Assembly (NCBI GenBank): GCA_016871415.1
Contig: VHDL01000003.1
Coordinates: forward strand, 106,400 to 170,399
DNA: 64,000 nucleotides
Direction: 5' to 3'
DNA from: Verrucomicrobiota bacterium
GTDB lineage: Bacteria; Verrucomicrobiota; Verrucomicrobiia; Opitutales; UBA953
In this document: positions 42,012 through 51,083 of the stretch, piece by piece
Position numbering within the stretch: the first letter of the stretch is position 1
Layout of the letters: each line of letters starts with the position of its first letter
The notes under the pieces: generated by a model
What the model was told of the DNA's origin: nothing
The model's input: the letters and a program-made list of their open reading frames with translations, nothing else
The model's database searches: none
Program-made: the position numbers and the translations under genes

Positions 42012-43088
42012 TCAGCGGAACTCCACGTGATGCCGCGCGCGGAGGTCGTCGAGCCACTCCTTCACGGCCTGCTGCACGTTGGCGGCGCGCACCTTCTCCT
42101 CGATCTGGGCCAGCACCTCCTGGTCCTTCAGCGTCGCGAATCCTTGCGGCCGGTAGCCGCCGCGTCGGACGATGAACCAGACGGCACGGCCGCCCGGCAG
42201 GTCGAACTGGAGCGGGTCGGAAATCTGACCGTCCTTCAGGCCGCGCAGCTCGCCGGCCACCCGTTCATTGAGGTCGGCGAGGTTGCGCCAGCCGGCGTCG
42301 CCGCCCTTGGCCGCGTAGTCGTCCGTGCTCACCGCCTTGGCGACGTCCTCGAAGCCGGGGTCCGAGGGCGGCAGCCGCAGGCCGGCCTTCGTGAAGGCCT
42401 CCTTGAGGGCGGCCGGCGTCGCGCGCAGCGACGCGGCCCAGCCGTTCGCGCGCGCCTTCGCCTCCTCCAAGGTCTCGGCCGCGCCCTGCGCGACCGTGAT
42501 CTGTCCGAGCTTCACCTGCTCCTTGCGTTCAAATTCGGCCCGGTGGGCGTCATAGTAGGCCGCCAGCCTGCCCGGAGAGACGACCGTCGCGGAGCGGCGG
42601 ACCTGCCCCACCATGTAGTCGAAGATGATGCGGTCCTCGATCAGCTTGCGGTGCGAGAGCGGCGTCATGCCGGCGGCCCGCAGGGAGCTGACGTAGCGGG
42701 ATCGGTCGCCGCCGAAATCGCGGCGGACCGTCTCCTCGATGTCCGCGTCGACGAAGCTCGCGGGTAGCTGGCCGGTGCCCGACCTGAACTCGGCCAGCAC
42801 CACCTGGCGGTCCGCCATGTTGCGCAGGATCTCATCCGCCGCCTGCTTGATGGTCCGCTCGAATTCGGCGTCGCTGCGCACCGAGGCGCGGATCTGACCG
42901 ATGACGGGCTCGATCTGCCGCCGCACGTCGGACATCGTGATGCCCTGGCCGTCGGCCGTGCCGGCGATGCGGTCCGTGTTCATCTCGCTCCAGCGACGGG
43001 CGGCGACGTCCTCGATCGACTGCGGGCGCAGCTGGGCGTCCGACGTGGCGGCCAGCGCGAGCAGGACCGGGAGGAGGAGTTTCTTCAT
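42012..43088 (-). CDS. Periplasmic peptidyl-prolyl isomerase/chaperone (SurA/PpiC-like)
   Basis: The 358-residue protein has a signal peptide (MKKLLLPVLLALAATSDAQ), an N-terminal helical SurA-like chaperone region including ADEILRNMADRQVVLAEF, and a single parvulin rotamase domain (about 200-320; VKLGQITVAQGAAE, DAGWRNLADLNE, GQISDPLQFDLPGGRAVWFIV). It should help outer-membrane protein folding. The parvulin catalytic region is somewhat divergent. Its start overlaps the mfd stop by 4 bases (43085-43088), so it is coupled to mfd. Confidence 0.85.
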   Translation of the reverse strand: MKKLLLPVLLALAATSDAQLRPQSIEDVAARRWSEMNTDRIAGTADGQGITMSDVRRQIEPVIGQIRASVRSDAEFERTIKQAADEILRNMADRQVVLAEFRSGTGQLPASFVDADIEETVRRDFGGDRSRYVSSLRAAGMTPLSHRKLIEDRIIFDYMVGQVRRSATVVSPGRLAAYYDAHRAEFERKEQVKLGQITVAQGAAETLEEAKARANGWAASLRATPAALKEAFTKAGLRLPPSDPGFEDVAKAVSTDDYAAKGGDAGWRNLADLNERVAGELRGLKDGQISDPLQFDLPGGRAVWFIVRRGGYRPQGFATLKDQEVLAQIEEKVRAANVQQAVKEWLDDLRARHHVEFR

Positions 43089-46000
43089 CGGGCTTGAGGA
43101 TCGGGCAGCCTCGAGAGGAAGCCGCGCATCTCCTTCAGTTTCCGCAGGGGCTCTCGCACGGTCAAGCGGGGAAACCTCGTGCCGAGTCTGACCGTCTCGG
43201 GCGCCGAGCCCGGCAGGACCCTCACGCAGCGGATGACCTCGCCCTCCGTGGCGAGCGAGGCGACGTGCTTGCGCTCGGCGAGGCAGCGCAGCTCCGCCAT
43301 GCCCAGCAGCGCTTCGGCCTCGGGCGGAATCCGTCCGTACCTGTCCCGCAGGGAACGTCGGGTCTCGGCCACTTCGGCGGCGTCCCGGGCCAGGGCCAGC
43401 CGACGGAAGGCCTCGATGCGCAGACGGGTCTCAGGGATCCAGTCGGAGGGCAGGGTGGCGGTGAGCCTTCCGGCCTCTCCGTCGCCGGACCGCACCTCCT
43501 CGACGCCGGTCACGGCCGTCGAGTGGTCCACGAAGTCGAGCGACAGCTCGCACCGCTCGGGTCCGGCCGCGGCCGCGCCGCCGAGGCGGGCCACGCTGCG
43601 GCGCAGCAGCTGGCAGTAGAGGTCGAAGCCGACGTTGGCGACATGGCCGCTCTGCTCCGCGCCGAGGATGTTACCCGCGCCGCGCAGCTCTAGGTCGCGC
43701 ATGGCGACGCGGAAGCCCGCACCGAGCTGGTTGTGCTGGCGTATCGCCGTGAGCCGGCGCATCGCGGTCCCCACGAGCGCCGCATGACGGTGCAGGAAGA
43801 GGTAGGCGTAGGCCTGCCGGTTGAACCGCCCGACGCGTCCCCGCAGCTGGTAGAGCTGCGCGAGCCCGAAGCGGTCCGCTCCCTCGATGATCAGGGTGTT
43901 GCAGTTGGGAATGTCGAGGCCGGTCTCGATGATGGTCGTGCAGACGAGCACGCCATGCTCGCCCGCGACGAACGCCGACATGACCTCCTCCAGTTCGCCG
44001 GCCCCCATCTGTCCGTGACCGACGGCGATGCGCGCGCCGGGGAGCATGGCCGCCAGCCGGTCCGCCACGGCCCGGATGGTCTCGACGCGGTTGTGCAGGT
44101 AGAAGACCTGGCCGCCGCGCGCGAGCTCGGCCTTCACGGCGTCGCGCACGAGCCGCTCGTCGTAGGCGCGCACGACGGTCCGGATGGGCAGACGTTCGCG
44201 CGGCGGCGTCTCGATGACGCTGAGGTCGCGGGCCCCGACGAGCGCGAGGTAGAGCGTGCGCGGGATGGGCGTGGCGCTCATAGCCAGCACGTCGACCTCG
44301 GTCCGCATCCTTTTGAGCCGTTCCTTGTGGCGCACGCCGAATCGATGCTCCTCATCGATGACCACGAGCCCGAGACGCGCGAAGGAGGTGCCGTCCGAGA
44401 GCAACGCATGCGTGCCCACGACGACGTCGACCGTGCCGGCCGCCGCCCGCGCGCGCACGGCGGCCTTCTGCGCGGCGGTGCGGTAACCGCTGAGGAGTTC
44501 GACGCTCACGGGCCAGCGTGACATCCGCTCCCGGAAGGTCTCGAAGTGCTGCTGGGCCAGCACGGTGGTGGGGGCCAGCACGGCCACCTGACGGCCTCCG
44601 ACGACGCACTTGAAGGCCGCGCGCAAAGCGACCTCGGTCTTGCCGAAGCCCACGTCGCCGCAGACGAGCCTGTCCATCGGCGACGGGCGCTCCATGTCGG
44701 ACTTCACCTCCCTGATCGCCCGGGTCTGGTCCGGGGTCTCGCGGTGCGGGAAGGAGCGCTCGAACTCCCCCATCCATGGGCTGTCCTCGTCCCGCGGATG
44801 CGCGTCCCCCGGGCGTGAGGACCGCTGCGCCTGCATGGCGAGGAGCTGCGCGGCGAGGTCCTCGGCCGACTTCTGCGCCGCCTTGCGGGAGCGTTCCCAG
44901 CCGCCCCCGCCCAGTTTGGACAGTTTCGGCTGCGCGCGTCCGACGCCGACGTAGCGGGTGAGCAGGTGGGATTCGCGGGCGGGCAGGTGCAGCGTCGAGC
45001 CGCCGGCGAACTCCAGTCCGATGAAGTCCTCGGTGCGACCGACGTGTTCGTGCGCCCGGATGCCGCGGAAGAGGCAGACTCCCTGTGTGGCGTGCACCAG
45101 GGGGTCGCCCTCGGCGACTTCGCCGAAGTCGAGGGCGCGGCCGATCTCGGTCCGCACGGCGGTGCGGCGGCGGGGCAGGGCGGCGAGCGGCCGCCGACGC
45201 CTTCCGAAGAGTTCACGCTCGGTGAGCAGGGCGAGTCCCTTGCTCAGCGGCCCGGGCAGCGCGCCAGGCGGAATCAGCACACCCGCGCCGAAGCGGGCCT
45301 GGGCGACGACCGGTGAGAATCCGCGCACGCGGGCCGCCTTCACGTCGGCGCTCAGGCGCTCGACGCCTCCCTCGGTGTCTCCCGTGAGCAGGCAGAGGCG
45401 GCCGTCACGGCAGACGGATGCGGCCGCCTTGAGCAGCTCCACGCGGGCCGCGGTCACGTCGGGCTGCGTCCCGATGAGCAGGGATTCGGCGGGCTGGCTT
45501 TCGAGGCTGCGGCACTCCATGCCCGCCGGCGGCTCATCGGTCTCCTCCAGGACCAGCAGGTCAGCCGAGGACGCGCCGAGCTCCACGCAACGGGGATCCT
45601 CGAGGCAGCGGTCCGTTGCGATGATGAGGGAGCCCGATGGCAGGTGCCTCCAGAAAGGCGCCTCCTCGCGCCCCGCCGCGCCCGGCGCACAGATGACCAG
45701 TCCGTCGGTCTCGCCTTCGCTGAGCTGCGTCGCTGGATCAAACGCGCGCAGGGACTCCACGGTGTCGCCGAAAAGGTCGATGCGCACGGGCGTCTGCGCG
45801 TTCAGCGGATAAACGTCGATCACGCCGCCGCGTACCGCGAAGTCGCCCGGCTGTTCGCAAAGGGCCTCATGCGAGTAGCCGAATTCCTCGGCCAGTCTGC
45901 CGACCAGCTCCCGGGGCGAGACGCGTTCGCCCTTGCGGATGACGAGTTCGCCGGCGCCGGCCGCTTCCGGAGCGGGAGAAGGGCGGGTGAGCGCTCCGGG

Positions 46001-46312
46001 AGTGCAGGCGATGAGCAAGGGACGTTCCGACCCATGCCCGCCGTGACGGATGAGCGACAGCACGCCCAGCAGGTCGCAGTCCGCTTCGAAGGCCGGCACG
46101 GCCGCGTCCGCCTCGGTCAGGGTCCTGGCCGTGGGGGCCGCGTCGGCGAGCAGCCTCAGGAGATGCGCGGTCTCCTCGGCCGCGGATTCCGCCGAGCCTA
46201 AGTTGCTTGCGAGCAGGACGATGACGCCCCGCCCGGCGCCTTCGGCGCAGGTCACGGCCGCCCGGGCGTGCACGGGCACGCCGGTCAGGGCGTATTGGCG
46301 ACGCGCGGACAT
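43085..46312 (-). CDS. mfd: Transcription-repair coupling factor Mfd
   Basis: Mfd removes stalled RNA polymerase and recruits UvrA. The 1075-residue protein has the N-terminal UvrB-homology domains, a CarD-like polymerase-interacting domain (about LDFGEVAEGDPLVHATQGVC), and the RecG-like motor with GDVGFGKTEVA, DEEHRFGV, SATPIPRTLYLA and ETGLDIPNCNTLII, then the C-terminal TRCF domain. ATG 46312 is preferred to a TTG at 46339. A single-base overlap of stop and start with the PPIase suggests an operon mfd-PPIase-malQ. It is divergent from the propeller gene at 46396. Confidence 0.95.
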   Translation of the reverse strand: MSARRQYALTGVPVHARAAVTCAEGAGRGVIVLLASNLGSAESAAEETAHLLRLLADAAPTARTLTEADAAVPAFEADCDLLGVLSLIRHGGHGSERPLLIACTPGALTRPSPAPEAAGAGELVIRKGERVSPRELVGRLAEEFGYSHEALCEQPGDFAVRGGVIDVYPLNAQTPVRIDLFGDTVESLRAFDPATQLSEGETDGLVICAPGAAGREEAPFWRHLPSGSLIIATDRCLEDPRCVELGASSADLLVLEETDEPPAGMECRSLESQPAESLLIGTQPDVTAARVELLKAAASVCRDGRLCLLTGDTEGGVERLSADVKAARVRGFSPVVAQARFGAGVLIPPGALPGPLSKGLALLTERELFGRRRRPLAALPRRRTAVRTEIGRALDFGEVAEGDPLVHATQGVCLFRGIRAHEHVGRTEDFIGLEFAGGSTLHLPARESHLLTRYVGVGRAQPKLSKLGGGGWERSRKAAQKSAEDLAAQLLAMQAQRSSRPGDAHPRDEDSPWMGEFERSFPHRETPDQTRAIREVKSDMERPSPMDRLVCGDVGFGKTEVALRAAFKCVVGGRQVAVLAPTTVLAQQHFETFRERMSRWPVSVELLSGYRTAAQKAAVRARAAAGTVDVVVGTHALLSDGTSFARLGLVVIDEEHRFGVRHKERLKRMRTEVDVLAMSATPIPRTLYLALVGARDLSVIETPPRERLPIRTVVRAYDERLVRDAVKAELARGGQVFYLHNRVETIRAVADRLAAMLPGARIAVGHGQMGAGELEEVMSAFVAGEHGVLVCTTIIETGLDIPNCNTLIIEGADRFGLAQLYQLRGRVGRFNRQAYAYLFLHRHAALVGTAMRRLTAIRQHNQLGAGFRVAMRDLELRGAGNILGAEQSGHVANVGFDLYCQLLRRSVARLGGAAAAGPERCELSLDFVDHSTAVTGVEEVRSGDGEAGRLTATLPSDWIPETRLRIEAFRRLALARDAAEVAETRRSLRDRYGRIPPEAEALLGMAELRCLAERKHVASLATEGEVIRCVRVLPGSAPETVRLGTRFPRLTVREPLRKLKEMRGFLSRLPDPQAR

Positions 46313-46361
46313 GCGTTCATCGAGGGCGTAAGCGACCAAGGGTCAAACGCTCTCGTCGCAC

Positions 46362-46389
46362 TTGCGCTCTTCCGCATGGCATCCAGTCT
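46362..46389 (+). promoter_or_regulatory. Candidate near-leaderless promoter of the propeller gene
   Basis: TTGCGC (46362-46367), 16 bases, CAGTCT (46384-46389), then the ATG 6 bases later. The -10 match is weak. Confidence 0.3.
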
Positions 46390-46395
46390 GCCGTC

Positions 46396-47454
46396 ATGCG
46401 ATTGACGATTTTTCTGATGGCCCTGTCCGCCGTCGCGGGGGCGGAGTCCAGGCTCTCCGTCCTGCCGCATCTGGGTCATGGCGACCTGCGTTACACCCTC
46501 GACCTCGGATGGGCCAAGGCGGACCCGGCGGTCGCGCCGATTGTCAACGCGCACGCGCTGGCGGAGGCCTCGGACGGACGCATCTACCTCGTCACCGACC
46601 ATCCGAAGAACGACTTCATCGTCTTCGAGAAGGACGGCCGCTACGTCCGTTCGATCAGCGCTGGGCTCGGCGGAGGTCACGGCCTGGAGATATTCATGAA
46701 GGACGGCGTGGAGCACCTGGCGCACGTCGACTCGGGATGGCACATGGCGGCCGAGGGCTGGAATCCGACGCCGGTCGAGGGCCGGGTCACGATCCTGACC
46801 CTCGACGGCAAGGTCGTCCGCAGGCTGCCCACGCCCGCGGAGCTTGGGCTGAGGGACGGCAAGTTCATGCCCTGCGACGTGGCCTGGACGCCCTCGGGCA
46901 CGCTGCTCATCGCCGACGGCTACGGGTCCAACCTCGTCTATGAACTGACCTTTGAGGGCAAGCTCGTGCGCAAATGGGGCGGACCGACCAAGGACGCGGC
47001 CAATCTCAGCAACGCCCACGGCATCTCCATCGACGTCACCGATCCGCGGGGCCCGCTGGTCTGGGTGCCTTCGCGCGCGCAGAACCAGATCAAGGCGTTC
47101 ACGCCGGAGGGACGCCACGTCGACACGCTTGACCTGCCTGGCGCCTTCGCTGGCCAGCTGTTCTTCCGCGGGGACAGGATCTACACGGCGGTCTGCTGGA
47201 GCAAGGACGCGCAGGGCGGGCGTCCGACCAAGTCCGGCTTCCTGCTCGTGCTCGACCGCGCGACCAAGAAGGTGCTAAGCGCGCCCGGAGGCGAGGAGCC
47301 CAGGTACGTCGACGGCAAGTTGCAGCCGCTCCGGCAGGCGCAGCCGGTCTTCGTCCATGGTCATGACCTCTACGTCGATTCCGCCGGCGACATCTACCTC
47401 GGCGAGTGGAACGCCGAGCGCCGCTATCCTGCCAAGCTGACGTCGCTCAGGTGA
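46396..47454 (+). CDS. Secreted six-bladed beta-propeller (NHL-like) protein
   Basis: The 352-residue protein has a signal peptide (MRLTIFLMALSAVAGAE) and repeated propeller blades of the type DGRIYLVTD, GTLLIADGYGSNLVYEL, GPLVWVPSRAQNQIKAF and GDIYLGEWN, each with a DG/GDIY turn. Proteins of this kind are numerous in Verrucomicrobiota and Planctomycetes; some are associated with sugar or oxidoreductase pathways, but no catalytic motif is visible here. Its 3' end converges with parA, 6 bases apart. Confidence 0.82.
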   Translation: MRLTIFLMALSAVAGAESRLSVLPHLGHGDLRYTLDLGWAKADPAVAPIVNAHALAEASDGRIYLVTDHPKNDFIVFEKDGRYVRSISAGLGGGHGLEIFMKDGVEHLAHVDSGWHMAAEGWNPTPVEGRVTILTLDGKVVRRLPTPAELGLRDGKFMPCDVAWTPSGTLLIADGYGSNLVYELTFEGKLVRKWGGPTKDAANLSNAHGISIDVTDPRGPLVWVPSRAQNQIKAFTPEGRHVDTLDLPGAFAGQLFFRGDRIYTAVCWSKDAQGGRPTKSGFLLVLDRATKKVLSAPGGEEPRYVDGKLQPLRQAQPVFVHGHDLYVDSAGDIYLGEWNAERRYPAKLTSLR

Positions 47455-47460
47455 GCCGCC

Positions 47461-48237
47461 TCACTTGAGGGCGAACTTCTTCACGAACTCCTTCGTCAGC
47501 GCGGTGTAGGCCTTCGCCCCCGGCGACTGCGCGTCGTACTGGAAAATCGTCTTGCCGTGGCTCGGGGCCTCCGAGAGGCGGACCGTGCGCGGAATCACCG
47601 CGTCCATGACCTTGTCGGGGAAGTGCTTTTTCACCTCGTCCACGACCTGCTTCGAGAGGTTGGTGCGTCCGTCGAACATGGTCATGATGATCGCGCCGAG
47701 CGTCAGCCGGTCACCGGCTCCGGCGGCCTTGAGCTGCTCGACCACGCCGACGATCTGCCCGAGGCCCTCCATCGCGAGGTATTCGGTCTGCAGCGCCACC
47801 ACGAGGTGGTCCGCCGCGGCCAGCGCGTTCATCGAGAGCATGCCGAGCGCGGGCGGACAGTCGATGAGCACGGCCTTGTAGGCGCCTCCGTCCACGAGCG
47901 GCGCAAGCGCGGCCCGCAGGCGCCCCAGGTAGTTCTCGCCCTGGGCGAGTTCGGATTCGACCGCGGCCAGGTCCACCTCGGAGGGGATCAGCGAGAGGCC
48001 CTTGGTGGAGGTGGCGACCACCATGTCGGCGGCGGCCGCCTCGCCGTGCAGCACGGGGTAGAGCGAACGCCCCTGGGTCTTCTCGATGCCGAGGGCGCTG
48101 GTCGCGTTGGCCTGCGCGTCGAGGTCGACGATGAGCGTCGGGAGGCCCATGCGGGCCAGACCGGCGCCGAGATTGACCGTCGTGGTCGTCTTGCCGACCC
48201 CGCCCTTCTGGTTGGCGATGGCGAAAACCTTCGTCAT
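47461..48237 (-). CDS. parA: ParA/Soj-family chromosome partition ATPase
   Basis: The 258-residue deviant Walker ATPase begins MTKVFAIANQKGGVGKTTT (deviant P-loop), with VDLDAQANAT (Walker A' region) and LIDCPPALG (Walker B). It has no N-terminal helix-turn-helix, so it is the chromosomal Soj type that binds DNA non-specifically in its ATP form. No parB gene adjoins it: upstream on the same strand is fabV (1-base gap) and downstream a convergent propeller gene. Start ATG 48237. Confidence 0.93.
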   Translation of the reverse strand: MTKVFAIANQKGGVGKTTTTVNLGAGLARMGLPTLIVDLDAQANATSALGIEKTQGRSLYPVLHGEAAAADMVVATSTKGLSLIPSEVDLAAVESELAQGENYLGRLRAALAPLVDGGAYKAVLIDCPPALGMLSMNALAAADHLVVALQTEYLAMEGLGQIVGVVEQLKAAGAGDRLTLGAIIMTMFDGRTNLSKQVVDEVKKHFPDKVMDAVIPRTVRLSEAPSHGKTIFQYDAQSPGAKAYTALTKEFVKKFALK

Positions 48238-48238
48238 G

Positions 48239-49441
48239 TCAGGCGTCCGTGATGGGGCGTTCGACCTCCGTCGGGGCCTCGTAGTCGACGCCGGCGCAGC
48301 CGAAGCCGAAGTTGCCGAGGAAGTCCTTCTGGTAGCCCGCGAAGTCGGCCAGCGCCCCGAGGGTCTCGGTGGTGACGTCGGGCCAGATGCGGAAGACCTC
48401 GCGCTGCACGTCCTCGGCCATCTCCCAGTCGTCGATGCGCACGCGGCCCTTGTCGTCGAAGTCGAGGGCGTTGCCGTCGTACATCTGCTTCTCGAAGAGG
48501 CGCTGGATCTGCTCGATGCAGCCCTCATGCGTGCCCTTCGCCTTCATCACCTTGAAGAGGATGGAGACGTACAGGGGGACGACGGGGATCGCCGAGCTCG
48601 CCTGGGTGACGACGGCCTTGTTGACCGACACGAACGCGCGTCCGCGGCGCAGCTTCATGAGCGCGTCGATCTTCGCCGCCGCACGGTCCAGGTCCTCCTT
48701 GGCCTTGCCGATGGTGCCGTCGCGGTAGATCGGCCAGGTGACCTCCGGACCGATGTAGGAGTAGGCCACCGTCTGGCAGCCTTCGGCGAGTGCGCCGGCG
48801 GATTCGAGCGCCTCCATCCAGAGCTCCCAGTCCTCGCCCCCCATGACCTTGACGGTCTGCAGGACGTCGTCGCCCGCGGCGGGCTCGAGGGTGACTTCGT
48901 TCACCACCTGACGGTCGGTGTCGAGGTTCTTGGCCTTGAAGGGCGCGCCCACGGGCTTGAGGACCGACTTGTAAGTGGCGCCGTCGGGGGCGGTGCGCCT
49001 CGGCGAGGCGAGGGAGTAGACGACGAGGTCGACCTTGCCGCCGGGCATCTTGGTCTTCACGGCCTCGATGGCGCGCGCCTTGATGTCCGCCGAGAAGGCG
49101 TCTCCGTTGATCGAAACGGCCTTGAGTCCGGCCTTGCGCGCCTCGGCGTGGAAGGCCGCCGTGTTGTACCAGCCCGGTGAGCCGGTCTTGTCGCCCTCGC
49201 CGTCCCGTTCGAAGAAGACACCCACTGTGCCGGCGCCTGAGCCGAACGCGGCGGCGACGCGCGAGGCCAAGCCGTAGCCAGTGGAGGAGCCGATGACCAG
49301 GGCCGACTTGGGGCCGTCCTTGAGAGGCTTACGGGAGCGTACGTGGGCAATCTGGGAGCGCACCTGGGCGGCACATCCTTCAGGGTGCGCGGTCAGGCAG
49401 ATGAACCCGCGCACCCGGGGCTTCACGACTTGCAGCGACAT
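48239..49441 (-). CDS. fabV: Trans-2-enoyl-ACP/CoA reductase FabV
   Basis: FabV catalyses the last reductive step of each fatty-acid elongation cycle using NADH. The 400-residue SDR-like protein has the cofactor loop GSSTGYG (51-57), FFERDGEGDKTGSPGWYN typical of the family, and the active-site pair Y238-x8-K247. The length matches FabV (about 400) and exceeds FabI. ATG 49441 has AAAGGTGG just upstream. parA begins 1 base after its stop. Confidence 0.95.
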   Translation of the reverse strand: MSLQVVKPRVRGFICLTAHPEGCAAQVRSQIAHVRSRKPLKDGPKSALVIGSSTGYGLASRVAAAFGSGAGTVGVFFERDGEGDKTGSPGWYNTAAFHAEARKAGLKAVSINGDAFSADIKARAIEAVKTKMPGGKVDLVVYSLASPRRTAPDGATYKSVLKPVGAPFKAKNLDTDRQVVNEVTLEPAAGDDVLQTVKVMGGEDWELWMEALESAGALAEGCQTVAYSYIGPEVTWPIYRDGTIGKAKEDLDRAAAKIDALMKLRRGRAFVSVNKAVVTQASSAIPVVPLYVSILFKVMKAKGTHEGCIEQIQRLFEKQMYDGNALDFDDKGRVRIDDWEMAEDVQREVFRIWPDVTTETLGALADFAGYQKDFLGNFGFGCAGVDYEAPTEVERPITDA

Positions 49442-49448
49442 GAGCCCA

Positions 49449-49476
49449 CCTTTGGAGGGGAGGGGGTCGAGTTCAA
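49449..49476 (-). promoter_or_regulatory. Candidate near-leaderless promoter of fabV-parA
   Basis: On the minus strand TTGAAC (49471-49476), 16 bases, CAAAGG (49449-49454), 7 bases before the fabV ATG. The -10 would overlap the ribosome binding site, so this is uncertain. Confidence 0.25.
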
Positions 49477-49518
49477 CGGCATTCGTTCGCCGGGAGCGCC
49501 GCCCCGCGCAATCGCCCG

Positions 49519-49546
49519 TTGCGCCGTCGGCGCGGGACTCTTTGCT
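49519..49546 (+). promoter_or_regulatory. Candidate near-leaderless promoter of the aminotransferase gene
   Basis: TTGCGC (49519-49524), 16 bases, TTTGCT (49541-49546), 7 bases before the ATG at 49554. Confidence 0.45.
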
Positions 49547-49553
49547 CGGCGGC

Positions 49554-50711
49554 ATGTTAAGCGAGCGACTGGCCTTCACCGAAGGAACCAACGCCCTGAG
49601 CGCCGCCAAGGAGCGGCGGCTCCGGCGGGGGCTGTCGCTCATCGACCTGGCGGATTCGAATCCGGCGAACGCTGGTTTCAGCTGGCCGGCCGCCAAGCTC
49701 GCCGAGGCCCTGGCGGGAGAGGGTCTGGTGCGGCAGGATCCGGACCCGCGCGGCCTGCGGACGGCGCGTGAGGCGATCTCAGGCTACTACCGCGACCGCG
49801 GGGCCTCGGTCGACGCCTCCGCCGTCTTCCTGTCCGCCAGCACGAGCGAAGGCTACTCCTGGCTTTTCAAGCTGCTCTGCTCGCCGGGCGACGAGGTGCT
49901 CGTGCCGGAGCCTTCCTATCCTCTGCTGGAGGTGATCGCTGCGCTCGAGTGCGTGAAGCTCAGGACTTACCGGCTGCGGCCCGAAGGGGCGGGGTGGAGG
50001 ATCGACCCCGCGTCGCTCACGGCGGGACCGAGGACGCGCGCGGTGGTGTGCGTCAATCCCTCCAATCCGGTCGGTGCGTTCGTCGGCGAGGATGACCGCG
50101 AGCTGCTCCGCGGCTTCGCGCGCAGCCACGGACTGGCCGTGCTTTGCGACGAAGTTTTTTTGGATTATCCCTTGGACGCCGGAGCGATGACCTGGGTGGG
50201 TGAGCGCGAGGCCCCGTTGTTCGTCCTGAGCGGTCTCTCCAAGGTCGCCCTGGCTCCGCAGATCAAGGTCGGCTGGATTGTCGTCGCCGGGCCGGACGGA
50301 TTCGTCCGTGACGCTTCCCTTCGTCTGGAGCACGTGGCGGACGCCTACCTCTCCGTGAGCACCCCGGCCCAGCTCGCCTTGCCGCACCTGCTCCGGGACG
50401 CCGGTCCGCTGCGGCAGGCGGTGAGGTCGAGATGCGCCGAGGCCGAGACCCTCCTCCGCGAATGGGCCGGCGGACACGGCTGCTCCGTCCTGCCCCGCCA
50501 GGGAGGCTGGACCGCGGTGCTGCGACTGCCGCCCGGCGTCGAGGAGGAGCGACTGCTTATGGCTGCGATCGACGAGGGAGTCTGGGCCCATCCGGGTTAT
50601 TTCTACGGCATGCCCGCCGGGTTGTCCTGCGTCGTGCTCAGCCTCCTGACGTCGGCCGAATTCCTCAGGAACGGCCTGAAATCTCTGGAGAAAGCCCTGC
50701 AAAGGACCTGA
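49554..50711 (+). CDS. PLP-dependent aminotransferase, class I/II
   Basis: The 385-residue fold-type I enzyme has the PLP-binding Lys230 in LSGLSKVALAPQIKVGW, Asp199 in AVLCDEVFLDY, and the substrate/PLP motif VNPSNPVG (167-174). The N-terminal LADSNPANAGFSWP is typical of alanine or aspartate-type transaminases. The exact substrate cannot be assigned. There is no ribosome binding site, consistent with a leaderless transcript. It is divergent from fabV and followed by rpmB after 74 bases. Confidence 0.9.
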   Translation: MLSERLAFTEGTNALSAAKERRLRRGLSLIDLADSNPANAGFSWPAAKLAEALAGEGLVRQDPDPRGLRTAREAISGYYRDRGASVDASAVFLSASTSEGYSWLFKLLCSPGDEVLVPEPSYPLLEVIAALECVKLRTYRLRPEGAGWRIDPASLTAGPRTRAVVCVNPSNPVGAFVGEDDRELLRGFARSHGLAVLCDEVFLDYPLDAGAMTWVGEREAPLFVLSGLSKVALAPQIKVGWIVVAGPDGFVRDASLRLEHVADAYLSVSTPAQLALPHLLRDAGPLRQAVRSRCAEAETLLREWAGGHGCSVLPRQGGWTAVLRLPPGVEEERLLMAAIDEGVWAHPGYFYGMPAGLSCVVLSLLTSAEFLRNGLKSLEKALQRT

Positions 50712-50729
50712 ACGGGTCCCAATTACCGC

Positions 50730-50757
50730 TTGCCAAGGGCGGACGGCCACCTTTGCT
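50730..50757 (+). promoter_or_regulatory. Candidate promoter of rpmB
   Basis: TTGCCA (50730-50735), 16 bases, TTTGCT (50752-50757), 28 bases before the start; AAAGGAG lies in the leader. Confidence 0.55.
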
Positions 50758-50785
50758 CCGCCCTTCCAAAGGAGCACGAAACACC

Positions 50786-51016
50786 ATGTCCCGCATCTGC
50801 AGCGTCACCGGCAAGCGCCCCGTCAAGGGCCGCCGCATCATTCACCGCGGCCAGTCCAAGAAGAGCGGCGGCATCGGCTTCCAGCTCGTCAAACAGACCA
50901 AGCGCACGTTCAAGCCCAACGTTCAGCGCATCCGCGTCCTCCAGCCCAACGGCAGCGTCAAGCGCCAGTGGGTCTCGGTCAAGGCCCTCAAGGCCGGTCT
51001 CGTCACCAAGGCCTGA
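50786..51016 (+). CDS. rpmB: 50S ribosomal protein L28
   Basis: The 76-residue basic protein begins MSRICSVTGKRPVKGR and has GQSKKSGGIGFQLVKQTKRTF-like L28 sequence then VSVKALKAGLVTK at the end. A clear ribosome binding site (AAAGGAG) precedes ATG 50786. It has its own promoter candidate and terminator, so it is a monocistronic unit here, without rpmG beside it. Confidence 0.97.
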   Translation: MSRICSVTGKRPVKGRRIIHRGQSKKSGGIGFQLVKQTKRTFKPNVQRIRVLQPNGSVKRQWVSVKALKAGLVTKA

Positions 51017-51037
51017 AGAACCGCGAGGTTCCCGTCG

Positions 51038-51069
51038 AAGGCCCGCCGGCAGGCGGGCCTTCTGCTTTT
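51038..51069 (+). terminator. Rho-independent terminator of rpmB
   Basis: A perfect 10-bp stem (51038-51047 with 51052-51061), 4-base loop GGCA, and CTGCTTTT behind it, 22 bases after the rpmB stop. Confidence 0.88.
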
Positions 51070-51083
51070 CGGTCCGAGTGCGT

